Of a stretch of 20,032 bases of DNA, positions 1 through 7,904 are shown in pieces (position 1 is the first letter of the stretch; each line of letters begins with the position of its first letter). The notes below the pieces were generated by a model that saw only the letters and a program-made list of their open reading frames with translations, was not told where the DNA came from and ran no database searches. The DNA comes from Lachnospiraceae bacterium (GTDB lineage Bacteria > Bacillota > Clostridia > Lachnospirales > Lachnospiraceae): positions 1-20,032 of the forward strand of contig CAAEMT010000032.1 in the NCBI GenBank assembly GCA_900757145.1, read 5' to 3'. A program made the translations under genes and the position numbers.

Positions 1-37
1 GGTTCTTTGTTGTTGTCTCTTGCGAAGCAACTTCTAT

Positions 38-66
38 ATATTACCATAAGTTTTTTCGTTTGTCAA
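38..66 (-). promoter_or_regulatory. Proximal promoter (P2) of a probable rRNA operon beyond the left edge
   Basis: On the minus strand a perfect -35 (TTGACA, 61-66) is followed by a 17-base spacer and a TAATAT -10 (38-43). Upstream of the -35 are dense A-tracts (about 67-105) like an UP element, and the -35 is preceded by AAAGTTG. Transcription runs off the left edge of the window. Tandem promoters with A-tracts are typical of rRNA operons in Firmicutes. The rRNA genes themselves are not in the window, so the identity of the operon is inferred. Confidence 0.75.
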
Positions 67-164
67 CAACTTTTTTCAAGTTTTTTTAATTTCTTTTTTA
101 ACTCTTTCGAATCGGCTTTGTTGGTTTTGTTTGTGCTCTGCTGTTTCCCTCAGCAGCGAGACTT

Positions 165-193
165 ATAATATCATCGCTTTCCGCTTTTGTCAA
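165..193 (-). promoter_or_regulatory. Distal promoter (P1) of a probable rRNA operon
   Basis: Minus strand: TTGACA (188-193), 17-base spacer, TATTAT (165-170). It has the same layout as the promoter 127 bases downstream and also carries A-tracts upstream (194-240). Between the two is a small hairpin made by CTGCT and AGCAG around a 9-base loop (about 138-156). The two promoters read the same way, off the left edge. Confidence 0.7.
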
Positions 194-286
194 CACCTTT
201 TTTCAACTTTTTTTACTTTTTTCGATCTTTTTTTCAATACTTCTTTTTCCCGTCTCTTCTTCTTTTTTCAATACACTTTTTCGTTC
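194..286. other. T-rich (A-tract) non-coding stretch
   Basis: The plus strand is a run of T-rich words (TTTTTTC, CTTTTTTT) with almost no G. It lies upstream of the distal promoter on the minus strand, so part of it can act as an UP element. I see no gene here. Open frames across it are phenylalanine-rich, as expected from poly-T, and have no ribosome binding site. Confidence 0.5.
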
Positions 287-335
287 TATTTAAAATGCAG
301 ATTTGAACTCCATTTTCCACGCAGTTCAAATCTGC
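287..335 (-). terminator. Terminator of the glycosyltransferase operon
   Basis: A perfect 13-base inverted repeat (arms 297-309 and 323-335, 13-base loop) starts 33 bases after the glycosyltransferase stop codon. On the minus strand it is followed by ATTTTAAAT, a weak U-tract. The arms contain GTTCAAATC, which resembles a tRNA T-loop, but no tRNA can be folded here. Confidence 0.65.
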
Positions 336-367
336 AAATTCTTCACCGTACAAAGTGATATTCCGAT

Positions 368-1369
368 CTACAAAGAACTCACCTTTTCCTCTGGCTCCTC
401 TGTTCCGTTTTCATAAGTACGGTCACTGATAATATAGCGCGGTCGTGCCTTTGTCTCGAGATAGATCTTTCCTATATATTCTCCTATCACACCGATGCAC
501 AAAAGCTGTATACCGCCCATAAAGCATACAATGCAGGTAAGACTCGTCCATCCGGAAACTGTCGTACCCATCAGTTTTCCGATTACAGCCCATAAAATCC
601 CCGCAAACCCCAAGAGAGCTACGAGCAGCCCAAAGGATATGATCATCCGTATCGGTCGGATCGTCAGGCTTGTCACACCGTCAAATGCCAGAGCAATCAT
701 TTTTTTCAGAGGATAATGACTTTCTCCCGCAAGCCGCTCTGCTCTTTCATAATATACAGTCGCACTCGGAAAGCCTACGAGCGGTACAAGTCCTCGCAGG
801 AATAAATTTACTTCTTTGTATTTTTCCAGTTCATCCAACACCCTTTTTGAGATCAGTCTGTAGTCTGCATGATTAAAGACTACATCTGCACCCATCCAGT
901 TGAGAAGCTTATAGAAACCTTCCGCGGTCACTCTTTTAAAGAATGTATCTGTCTCTCGTTTGGATCGGACACCATAAACTACCTCTGCGCCCTTTTTATA
1001 CTCCTCTATCATCTCATCCATCGCATTGATGTCATCCTGCCCGTCACAGTCGATCGAGATGGTAATATCACACATTTCTTTTGCTTCCATTAATCCCGCA
1101 AGCACAGCATTCTGGTGTCCTCTGTTCCTACTCTGGCTGATACCGATAAAATGCCTGTCCTTCTGCGATAATTCCCTGATGATTTGCCATGTCTTATCCG
1201 TAGAACCGTCATTCACAAACATCACTCTGCTTGTATCGCTGATCTTTTCCTGTGACACAAGCGATGTGATCTTCTCCAAAAACATCCCGCTTGTCACCGG
1301 AAGTACAGCCTCTTCATTGTAGCAGGGTATCACAATATACAAAACAGGCTTTTCTCGCGTGCTTTTCAT
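368..1369 (-). CDS. Polyprenyl-phosphate glycosyltransferase, GT2 family (DPM1/GtrB type)
   Basis: The 333-residue protein has a cytoplasmic GT-A domain followed by two membrane segments (about 242-263 and 274-296). Visible motifs are VIPCYNEE (13-20), FVNDGSTDKT (51-60), the acidic metal and nucleotide site SIDCDGQDD (105-113), and AGESHYPLKK (214-223), the RxxGxSxY-like loop of this family. GtrB/DPM1 enzymes move a hexose from UDP- or GDP-sugar to undecaprenyl phosphate on the inner membrane face. The start overlaps the stop of the upstream membrane protein by ATGA, so the two are translationally coupled. The donor sugar cannot be read from the sequence. CsbB-like enzymes that supply sugars for teichoic acid decoration are the closest functional analogues I can suggest. 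Confidence 0.88.
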   Translation of the reverse strand: MKSTREKPVLYIVIPCYNEEAVLPVTSGMFLEKITSLVSQEKISDTSRVMFVNDGSTDKTWQIIRELSQKDRHFIGISQSRNRGHQNAVLAGLMEAKEMCDITISIDCDGQDDINAMDEMIEEYKKGAEVVYGVRSKRETDTFFKRVTAEGFYKLLNWMGADVVFNHADYRLISKRVLDELEKYKEVNLFLRGLVPLVGFPSATVYYERAERLAGESHYPLKKMIALAFDGVTSLTIRPIRMIISFGLLVALLGFAGILWAVIGKLMGTTVSGWTSLTCIVCFMGGIQLLCIGVIGEYIGKIYLETKARPRYIISDRTYENGTEEPEEKVSSL

Positions 1370-3618
1370 GATCTGTCACCTCCATCACCACTCTTTTGTA
1401 GGGGTACTCTATTTTCAAAATACAGACGCAGCAAAAACAAAGCTGCTGCTGCGAATATCGCTCCGTTCAAAAGTGCGGCAGCCATTTCAGAGCACCACGG
1501 TCTTTGATACTCTCTCCAGACACTCATCATAAGATCAGCCGTTTCCTCTTTCTGATCTGCAAACAGCTTTCCCTCATAGACATCCAGATACTGTGTCGGT
1601 CGTCTGCGGAAATACATTCCCCCTGCATTTTCAGGGTTCCTGACAAGACGCAGTATGAATTTCTCCCTGCCCTTCGGAACAATCTCCGGTATTTCAACAG
1701 TTACTTGGCTTCCTTTGTGCGCATCATCTGCATAAATATCAGAAATATACAGTGTCTCATCTGCTTCATTTTTGATTTCCATCCGATAATTTGCTTTTGT
1801 CTTGCGCGCCTCCTTATCCGCAATCATCTCCAGCCGAATATGGTCGAACGATTTTTCGGCATAAAACTCCTGCCGGATCTCATCCGCCGGAGCCCCCGGA
1901 TGAATATTTCTCGCATACACACTCGCCGCTCCGCTGCATATGCTCCAATCACTGTACGCAATTTTTTTTGCTGTCATCATCTGATACCCTCCGATACAGA
2001 TGACGGCAGCTATCCCAAGCCCAGCCGCCACAGCACACTTCCCATAGCGGTTATGCAGCTTTCTGCCAAGGCGCGGCAGGCGTTCTGTCAACCGGTCTGC
2101 CCCCTCTGATGCCAAAGGCAGCATTGTGGTCAAAAACGGGAGCGAATATGAACCTTTTGCCTCCCAAAAAGTATAAAACAGAAATCCTCCGAACAAAGTA
2201 ACCGCAAATACACGGGAATACCCGCCCATCTCACAGCTCTTAAGCAGGCGAAACAGCAGGACAATAATCAAAAACCACACCGCCTGCCAATAGGCAAAAC
2301 AGTACATCCGAAAAGCATCCGACCTGTCGCTTACCACCCACGGATAAAGATCGGTCAGCATTCTGTCCTGTGAGATCTTTCGCCCCAGATCTCCTCCATC
2401 GCCCTGCGCCCATGTTTTGCACAGTTTCTTATACCAAAATACCGCATACTCCGACAAAGTAAAATCTTTATAATACGAAATCATCCGTTCCAGAGTCGCT
2501 TGCTTCTTTTCCTCTTTTGTGGCAAAGCTTCTGGTAAAAGAAACATCATCCTTATTGAGCGCCCCGTCTCCGTGCGCCCCCATCATCAGCCAGTGTGTGA
2601 TCGGAAAATTCTCCCCTGACACACTTGAAAAATATTTGCGGCTCACAGAATTTGCACCGGAGAACAAAATCGCCCCTGCTATCACACACGGCAGCGCACA
2701 TCTGATCAAATGCCGAACGCTCTTAGGATCAACCAGAACGCGGCATACTGCGCAGACGATCAGTGCAATCAGTGGAAATATTGCGATCGGACGTATCAGA
2801 TAGCCAACAGCTGCGCAGACCGCCTCTGCCATTCCAAAGAGGATACGTGATCTCATGCTCCGCGCCCGATAAAGACAGATACCAAAATACACTACTCCAG
2901 CCATAAATGGAATGCAGAACACATTCGTATACGGCCAAAGCGGAAGCAGATAATATAATGGATTGAGAACACAGAGAGTAAAAAGCTTCGCTCCCGCACG
3001 CATACCTTTAAGCTTCGCCGCAGTCAGATAAAGGATTACTGACGAGATGATCAGCCCCAAAGCTCCTGCTGCCTGCAGCGGCCGCTGTACATCTGTTATT
3101 CCAATAAACGCCAGAAAGCGGAAGAAGTATATATACAGGATCGTCAGAAAATTGTTATTCGCAAATCTTCCGTAATATCTCGCCTGCGGCGCATCGACCG
3201 GAATAGGAACACGGTCAGGATGCTTCACAAAATACAGCGCTCCCTCTTGTATATTCGCCGCGTCTGTATATGGCACCGGTGAAAAATTAGAAAGTACAAC
3301 CCCAAAGATCAGCAGCATGACAGCTCCTGCTGCCAGCAAATAAATCTTAAGCTGTTTTTCCTGCCATCTATCCAGCATACTGTAGATGAATAAAATCAAT
3401 CCGCAAAGCAGGACTGAACTAAGAAGCAGAAGCGCCGTCTCCGCAGCCGGAAAATCCAGCTTCCGAAACAGTGATCTTCTCGCAGTCCAAACCGTCCCTG
3501 TAAGCACAAGTATACTGCAGATCACTGTCATCGCTATAATTACTCTGTTAAATAATACTGCCGTTTTTCTTCCCATAAGCTCCGCCTTTTCATCAATCAA
3601 CCTATTTTTTGCGTGCAT
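1366..3618 (-). CDS. Large polytopic membrane protein, probable GT-C-fold glycosyltransferase
   Basis: The 750-residue protein has roughly a dozen hydrophobic segments in residues 20-540, then a soluble part (about 560-710) of beta-rich character, and a final membrane helix (about 716-738). An acidic residue, D119 in SPVPYTDA, sits in the first large loop, where GT-C enzymes usually hold the catalytic Asp. Such proteins take a lipid-linked sugar on the outer face and place it on a surface polymer. The partner gene downstream, overlapping by 4 bases, makes exactly such a lipid-linked sugar. The exact family is not certain (PMT-like, YfhO-like or unclassified). The first ATG is preceded by AAGAGAG. 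A second ATG at codon 15 has GGCGGAG upstream at a tight spacing, so the start is open to revision. Confidence 0.7.
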   Translation of the reverse strand: MHAKNRLIDEKAELMGRKTAVLFNRVIIAMTVICSILVLTGTVWTARRSLFRKLDFPAAETALLLLSSVLLCGLILFIYSMLDRWQEKQLKIYLLAAGAVMLLIFGVVLSNFSPVPYTDAANIQEGALYFVKHPDRVPIPVDAPQARYYGRFANNNFLTILYIYFFRFLAFIGITDVQRPLQAAGALGLIISSVILYLTAAKLKGMRAGAKLFTLCVLNPLYYLLPLWPYTNVFCIPFMAGVVYFGICLYRARSMRSRILFGMAEAVCAAVGYLIRPIAIFPLIALIVCAVCRVLVDPKSVRHLIRCALPCVIAGAILFSGANSVSRKYFSSVSGENFPITHWLMMGAHGDGALNKDDVSFTRSFATKEEKKQATLERMISYYKDFTLSEYAVFWYKKLCKTWAQGDGGDLGRKISQDRMLTDLYPWVVSDRSDAFRMYCFAYWQAVWFLIIVLLFRLLKSCEMGGYSRVFAVTLFGGFLFYTFWEAKGSYSLPFLTTMLPLASEGADRLTERLPRLGRKLHNRYGKCAVAAGLGIAAVICIGGYQMMTAKKIAYSDWSICSGAASVYARNIHPGAPADEIRQEFYAEKSFDHIRLEMIADKEARKTKANYRMEIKNEADETLYISDIYADDAHKGSQVTVEIPEIVPKGREKFILRLVRNPENAGGMYFRRRPTQYLDVYEGKLFADQKEETADLMMSVWREYQRPWCSEMAAALLNGAIFAAAALFLLRLYFENRVPLQKSGDGGDRS

Positions 3619-3673
3619 TTTTCATCACTCTCTTACCTATTCTTCTGCCATTGTAGATTCCGACATTTTTCGT

Positions 3674-3702
3674 ATTATAGCATGTTTTTATAGTGCTTTC
3701 CA
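3674..3702 (-). promoter_or_regulatory. Promoter of the membrane protein/glycosyltransferase operon
   Basis: Minus strand: -35 TGGAAA (3697-3702), 17-base spacer, perfect TATAAT -10 (3674-3679) with an extended TGC just upstream (3680-3682). It lies about 55 bases before the start codon and directly after the terminator of the upstream transporter operon. Confidence 0.7.
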
Positions 3703-3704
3703 CA

Positions 3705-3750
3705 AAAAATAAAAATCCCCCCTACAGGAACTTGATAAAAAGTCCCTGTA
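3705..3750 (-). terminator. Terminator of the sugar ABC transporter operon
   Basis: An 11-base stem with one G-U pair (arms 3723-3733 and 3740-3750, 6-base loop) lies 44 bases after the last permease stop codon. On the minus strand it is followed by a short G-run and then ATTTTTATTTTTT. This separates the sialic acid locus from the glycosyltransferase operon. Confidence 0.8.
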
Positions 3751-3794
3751 AAAGAGATTCTGTATTTTGGATCATTTTTATGTTGTGTGCATTC

Positions 3795-4697
3795 TCATCC
3801 TTTGACCGCACCCATTGTAATCCCCTTTGTAAAGTACTTCTGGAAGATCAGGAATACGATAATGATCGGGATAGCCGCAAGTGCAGCTCCCGCCATGATA
3901 AGACCAAAGTCTGTCGAGTTCTCCGCCTGCATATTTGCGATACCAAGTGAGATCGTAGAGGTCTCTGTACTTGTCAGCATGATCAACTGCATAAAGTAGT
4001 CATTCCATGAATTAATGAATGTAAAGATTGCAAGTGCGCCGATGCCCGGTTTGATCATTGGAAGGGCTACATCAGAGAAGGTTCTCCATTCGCTCGCACC
4101 GTCAATCCTCGCCGCCTCCATCATCTCCCCCGGAATTCCTTCTGCAAACTGCTTGATCAGGAATACGCCAAAAGGCCATCCGACAATCGGCAATATAACC
4201 GCCCAGATCGTATTGTACAGTTTCAGGGCAGACATCTCGCGAAGAAGAGGAATCAGGATAACCTGCTTAGGCAGCGCCATCGCGCACACGATCAGGGTAA
4301 ATACAACTGTTCTTCCGAAAAATCTCTTCTTTGCCAGCGCATATCCTGCCATTGCTGCCGTTGCGCACGTAAGGATCATCGCTGCCACTGCCATAAAGAC
4401 CGTATTTACAAGCCAGCGGATCGCTGCCGGAACCTCCGGTCCCGCAAATGTAATATCCGTAAACGGAACAGAAATAGAGAACAGAGGCGCCACCTGTTTG
4501 CTGAAAAGCTTCTCATAGTTTGTCAGTACCCATTCGGACGGCCACCACGCCGGAGACGTAGCATTGATCTCCTGTGCCGTTTTGAAAGAGCCTGTCACAA
4601 TCCAGTAAAGCGGAAAAGCAAACAGGACAGCCAGAATAATAATAGCGGTGACGCTGACAACTCTATATATTTTTGTACTCATTGCTGTAGATTTCAT
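3795..4697 (-). CDS. Sugar ABC transporter permease, MalG/UgpE-like
   Basis: The 300-residue inner membrane permease of the carbohydrate uptake CUT1 class has about six membrane segments. The first is at about 13-36. The EAA loop that docks the ATPase reads EAARIDGA (194-201). A loop with the family's usual sequence (PAWWPSEW) follows the first helix. The ribosome binding site AAGGAGG lies 7 bases before the ATG. It starts 15 bases after the partner permease stop, so the two form one unit. It is the last gene of the operon. The context with nanA and nanE points to sialic acid or an anhydro/O-acetyl derivative as substrate (inferred). No ATPase gene accompanies it, as is common for CUT1 systems that share an MsmX-type ATPase. 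Confidence 0.9.
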   Translation of the reverse strand: MKSTAMSTKIYRVVSVTAIIILAVLFAFPLYWIVTGSFKTAQEINATSPAWWPSEWVLTNYEKLFSKQVAPLFSISVPFTDITFAGPEVPAAIRWLVNTVFMAVAAMILTCATAAMAGYALAKKRFFGRTVVFTLIVCAMALPKQVILIPLLREMSALKLYNTIWAVILPIVGWPFGVFLIKQFAEGIPGEMMEAARIDGASEWRTFSDVALPMIKPGIGALAIFTFINSWNDYFMQLIMLTSTETSTISLGIANMQAENSTDFGLIMAGAALAAIPIIIVFLIFQKYFTKGITMGAVKG

Positions 4698-4712
4698 ATC
4701 TCCGCCTCCTTC

Positions 4713-5600
4713 CTAGTCTGCTTTTGCAAGCTTAAACTGAACTGCCGAAAGCACTGCGATAATGATCGCAAGCACTACGCCCATCGCATTGCCATAGCCG
4801 TATTTATACAGTTTAAACGCCGAATAATAGATATAGTACATGATCGTATCTGTGCTGTGATTCGGTCCGCCGCTCGTAAGAAGCTGGATCAGAGCGAAGC
4901 ACTGAAAGCTGTTGATCGTTGTGATAACGAGCACATACAGCGTTGTCGGCATGATCTGCGGCCATTTAATTTTCCAGAAACACTGAATCTTGTTCGCTCC
5001 ATCTACCTGCGCTGCTTCTACAAGGCTTTGATCCACATTGTTAAGCGCCGAGACATAGAGAACGATCGGCTGTCCAACCGAAGTAGTCAGTAGGATCAGG
5101 ATAATACAGCCCAATGCAAATTTTTCATCACCGAGCCAATTGATATTTTTATCAATCACTCCTACGCCCTTGCCGATATAATTAAAAATACCGTAATAAT
5201 TGTTGAACATCCATTTCCATACTACCGCAACCGCTACGGAACCCGTAACTACCGGAAGATAAAAAATACAGCGGAACGCCGAGCATGCCGGCCCTTTCAT
5301 ATTGTAAATGACCGAACTTACCCACAATGAAAAAATGCATGTGACGGGTACAGACACCACTACAATAATAAATGTATTCTTAAGCGCTCCCCAGAACACA
5401 TCATCCTTCGCCAGATCTATGTAGTTCTGGAATCCCACAAAAATATCTTCCCGCCCCATAGTTGAATCGAAAAGACTCGTATATACACACTGAATCATCG
5501 GATAAATTACAAAACCCACAAAGAAAATCAAACTGGGAAGTAAAAACGCATATCCCGCAATCGTCTCCCTGCGCGCCAGAGCCCTGCTCCTGTTTGACAT
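4713..5600 (-). CDS. Sugar ABC transporter permease, MalF/UgpA-like
   Basis: The 295-residue permease pairs with the MalG-like protein downstream. It has a first membrane helix at about 15-37 and an EAA loop EAAQVDGA (195-202) that contacts the ATPase. It lacks the extra N-terminal helices and the large periplasmic loop of E. coli MalF, as expected in Gram-positive relatives. The ribosome binding site GGGGGA lies upstream of the ATG. The gene is separated from the binding protein gene by 144 bases that contain a strong intrinsic terminator, so its mRNA probably comes from read-through and is less abundant than that of the binding protein. Confidence 0.9.
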   Translation of the reverse strand: MSNRSRALARRETIAGYAFLLPSLIFFVGFVIYPMIQCVYTSLFDSTMGREDIFVGFQNYIDLAKDDVFWGALKNTFIIVVVSVPVTCIFSLWVSSVIYNMKGPACSAFRCIFYLPVVTGSVAVAVVWKWMFNNYYGIFNYIGKGVGVIDKNINWLGDEKFALGCIILILLTTSVGQPIVLYVSALNNVDQSLVEAAQVDGANKIQCFWKIKWPQIMPTTLYVLVITTINSFQCFALIQLLTSGGPNHSTDTIMYYIYYSAFKLYKYGYGNAMGVVLAIIIAVLSAVQFKLAKAD

Positions 5601-5653
5601 CCGAAATCCCCCTTTCCTTTTGCACTATCACTCCGAACCTTTCTTTTAAGCAG

Positions 5654-5690
5654 AAAAAACATCCTCCCCGCGCGAAACGCAGGAAGGATG
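5654..5690 (-). terminator. Intra-operon intrinsic terminator between binding protein and permeases
   Basis: On the minus strand a 13-base stem with two G-U pairs (arms 5678-5690 and 5660-5672) encloses a TTTCG loop and is followed by TTTTTT. The same sequence read on the plus strand has two C-A mismatches, so the structure is specific to the minus-strand transcript. It begins 54 bases after the binding protein stop codon. It likely lets most transcripts end after the binding protein and a minority continue into the permeases. Confidence 0.85.
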
Positions 5691-5744
5691 CACGAGATTC
5701 TGAGTTTACAGCTTATCCTGTTTTAACTATGTGTTTTCGCTGGT

Positions 5745-7007
5745 TTATTTTGCTGCCGCTGCATTTGCCGTCTCTGTAAATGTAGCCACTGCATCTGCTA
5801 CAGCCGTACCGGAGCCGATCTGCTGAAGCATGTTCCACCATGCAGTACGAGCTTCTGCCCATCCGCCTACCACCTGATAGTAGTCGCCCATATACTGAAC
5901 GAATGTGGAGTACTCTGTCATCATTTCATCGCCTTCGTAAATATTTCCAAGATCTTTTACCGGCCAGTAGCTGGAAGCCTTTACGCTCTCTACAACCTGT
6001 GTCTCGTCATTTGCCATGAAGTCGATAAACGTCTTTGCCGCTTCGATTTTCGCCTCGTCGCCGTTATCAAAGATACCGAATCCCCAGATACCGCCGCAAA
6101 GCTTCGGCTCTCCGCTCTCTGTCGGGAACGCCATAGGAAGTACGTCAAATGCGATATTTTCTACATTATTCTTTTCCTGTGCGATATTCCAGCAGAATGC
6201 CATAGCCAGTGTACCATTGCAGAAGAGATTGATCTCGTCCGCACCCTGAAGGGATGCATCGAAGTTGATTCCCTCTGTATTTGCAAGGAGTTCAAGAGCT
6301 TTGATGTTTTCCTCACTGTCAGCTGTGTACTCTGTATGCTCCGGATTTGTAAATGTACCGCCGTACAGGTTGTTTACAAGTGCTCGTGTACCCTGATCAC
6401 CGCCCTGACCGCCGCAGTATACTGCCGCTACATTCTCCTGTCCGGAAGCATATACTGCCTCAACAGCCTTGATAAAGTTCTCTGTCGTCCATGTACGCGT
6501 CTCTTCATCAAGATACTGCAAAGCGTCTGCCGCTTCAAAAACGTCTCTGTTGATCGCCATCGTGTGAGCCGTCATACACAGCGGATACTCATAAAATACT
6601 CCGTCATTGTTCTGGCATGCTGCTTCTACGGAATCGTAGATCGCTTCCTTTGCCTCATCTGTCCACAGATCCGCAAGATCAACCATCAGCCCCTTTGCAC
6701 CCCAGTTGGCTACGAGACGCTCCGGTCCTTCCATTACGAGGTCAGGAGCCTGTCCGCCCTCGATCGCCGTATTGATCTTGTCGTCGCCATTCGTGTAGTC
6801 AAGGTACTCTACTTTAACCTTGATATCAGGATGAGCCTCATTAAAATTCGCCAGCAGCCCGTCCACTGTAGCTGCATCTCCCCAGCTTCCGATCGGGTAT
6901 GTCCACAGTGTGATCTCCGTAGCCTCTTCTGCCGCCGCGCTGCCTGCAAATGCCGAAACTGCCATAGCCCCTGTCAGTGCAACCGCCATAACCTTACGTA
7001 ACTTCAT
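5745..7007 (-). CDS. Extracellular sugar-binding protein of the ABC transporter (probable sialic acid-type substrate)
   Basis: The 420-residue solute-binding protein of the MalE-like (family 1) fold captures the sugar outside the membrane for the two permeases downstream. The N-terminus is a signal peptide: KLRK, a hydrophobic stretch, then a cleavage-like AGSAAAEEA around residues 21-29. The mature part starts with ITLWTYP, typical of the family, and is rich in Trp and Tyr. There is no cysteine in the signal region, so the usual lipoprotein anchor is missing. The tail is alanine-rich (TANAAAAK). AAAGGAGG precedes the ATG by about 9 bases. The gene has its own promoter at 7078-7106 and is followed by a terminator. 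The sialic acid assignment rests on the neighbours nanA, nanE and nanK, not on residues of the pocket. Confidence 0.85.
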   Translation of the reverse strand: MKLRKVMAVALTGAMAVSAFAGSAAAEEATEITLWTYPIGSWGDAATVDGLLANFNEAHPDIKVKVEYLDYTNGDDKINTAIEGGQAPDLVMEGPERLVANWGAKGLMVDLADLWTDEAKEAIYDSVEAACQNNDGVFYEYPLCMTAHTMAINRDVFEAADALQYLDEETRTWTTENFIKAVEAVYASGQENVAAVYCGGQGGDQGTRALVNNLYGGTFTNPEHTEYTADSEENIKALELLANTEGINFDASLQGADEINLFCNGTLAMAFCWNIAQEKNNVENIAFDVLPMAFPTESGEPKLCGGIWGFGIFDNGDEAKIEAAKTFIDFMANDETQVVESVKASSYWPVKDLGNIYEGDEMMTEYSTFVQYMGDYYQVVGGWAEARTAWWNMLQQIGSGTAVADAVATFTETANAAAAK

Positions 7008-7077
7008 ACTTCATATCCTCCTTTTTATTTTTACCTTTTCATATTTTATGTGTATTTCTCACAAAACCGTTAGTTCT

Positions 7078-7106
7078 AAGCTATCATTTTATCCTTAATA
7101 TGTCAA
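7078..7106 (-). promoter_or_regulatory. Promoter of the sugar-binding protein operon
   Basis: Minus strand: perfect TTGACA (7101-7106), 17-base spacer ending in TGA (extended -10), weak TAGCTT (7078-7083). TGAAAAAAC lies just upstream (7109-7117) and may be a regulator half-site, as similar words occur at the nanE and rpiR promoters. A weak -10 with a perfect -35 fits a regulated promoter. No terminator is visible between the SGNH gene and this point, so read-through from nanE is also possible. Confidence 0.5.
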
Positions 7107-7210
7107 TAGTTTTTTCAAAAAATATGCATCTACATGTGTGTTTTGACTATGTTTTTACATTTTTATGCTTATTTTTTGTATTATTCGACATCATCCGCAG
7201 ATATGATCCT

Positions 7211-7873
7211 TTATATTTCCGGCAGTTCCTGCATAAGCTGTAACACTTTCACCGCAAGCGATTCGGCAAGCTGGCTATGCCCCTGCGCAGTCAGATGCAT
7301 AAAGTCCACATCATTCGGACCATCTGTGACCACCGTATTCGCATCAAGATAATGACATCCAAGCTGCGATGCAAGCGCCTCATACTCTGCTGCAAGCCCT
7401 TCCGATTTTTCTGCACAGCCGCGTCCCATTGTAGCCGCGCATGCAGTATGCGCATACTCCCTGCCTATATTCTGAGGCGTTACAAGCAGTATATTAGGCC
7501 GTCTGCCGCGCCAGCATTCCTCAACCGAGATCGCTTTTTTGATGAGCCTTCCCATTCCGATTGCAATACACTGCGCCGATGCGCCAAATCTCTCTTTTGT
7601 GTCATTTGTACCAAGCATAATAATGAGAAGATCGATCAGCTCATGGCTTTTCAGGCATGGATAAATGTAATCAAGCCCGGACATCCCTTCATGAATCGGA
7701 TCGCGAAAACACGTCGTCCTTCCGCTTAATCCCTCCTCTATGACGAGATATCCTTCGCCAAGCTTTTTCTGCAAAAGCTGAGTCCATCTATGCTCCTCAT
7801 CAAACCTGCCGTCTGTTTCCGCCCAGTAACCGTGCGTATTTGAATCGCCAAAACACAATATATGTTTCTTCAT
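7211..7873 (-). CDS. SGNH/GDSL hydrolase, probable sialate or sugar O-acetylesterase
   Basis: The 220-residue enzyme is close in layout to the small cytoplasmic SGNH arylesterases (MsAcT type). Block I is FGDSNT with nucleophile S11. Block II is EEGLSGRTT with G51. Block III is MLGTND with N90. Block V is DVDFMHL with D190 and H193. All catalytic blocks are present. There is no signal peptide, so it acts in the cytoplasm. It follows nanA by 31 bases with GGAG 8 bases before the ATG, so it is in the nan operon. The likely role is to remove acetyl groups from imported O-acetylated sialic acids before NanA, but this is inferred from position. A general acyl esterase or acyltransferase is the alternative. 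Confidence 0.85.
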   Translation of the reverse strand: MKKHILCFGDSNTHGYWAETDGRFDEEHRWTQLLQKKLGEGYLVIEEGLSGRTTCFRDPIHEGMSGLDYIYPCLKSHELIDLLIIMLGTNDTKERFGASAQCIAIGMGRLIKKAISVEECWRGRRPNILLVTPQNIGREYAHTACAATMGRGCAEKSEGLAAEYEALASQLGCHYLDANTVVTDGPNDVDFMHLTAQGHSQLAESLAVKVLQLMQELPEI

Positions 7874-7904
7874 AATCTATACTCCAAATCACAATCTGCT
7901 GCTT

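Noticed and set aside
297..335. T-arm-like sequence (GTTCAAATC within GCAG...CTGC) suggesting a tRNA remnant or attachment site
   Set aside because: No acceptor, D or anticodon arms can be found on either strand. The position and U-tract fit a terminator for the adjacent operon.
131..358. 75-codon plus-strand open frame at the left end
   Set aside because: It is a phenylalanine-rich translation of a poly-T stretch that overlaps the promoters and the terminator hairpin, with no ribosome binding site.
6336..7001. 221-codon plus-strand frame opposite the sugar-binding protein gene
   Set aside because: It is an antisense shadow with no domain or ribosome binding site.
6996..7014. Six-codon upstream frame starting 7 bases before the sugar-binding protein ATG
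   Set aside because: The ATG arises by chance in the spacer between the ribosome binding site and the true start. It is too close to the ribosome binding site to be initiated well and has no sign of conservation to assess here.
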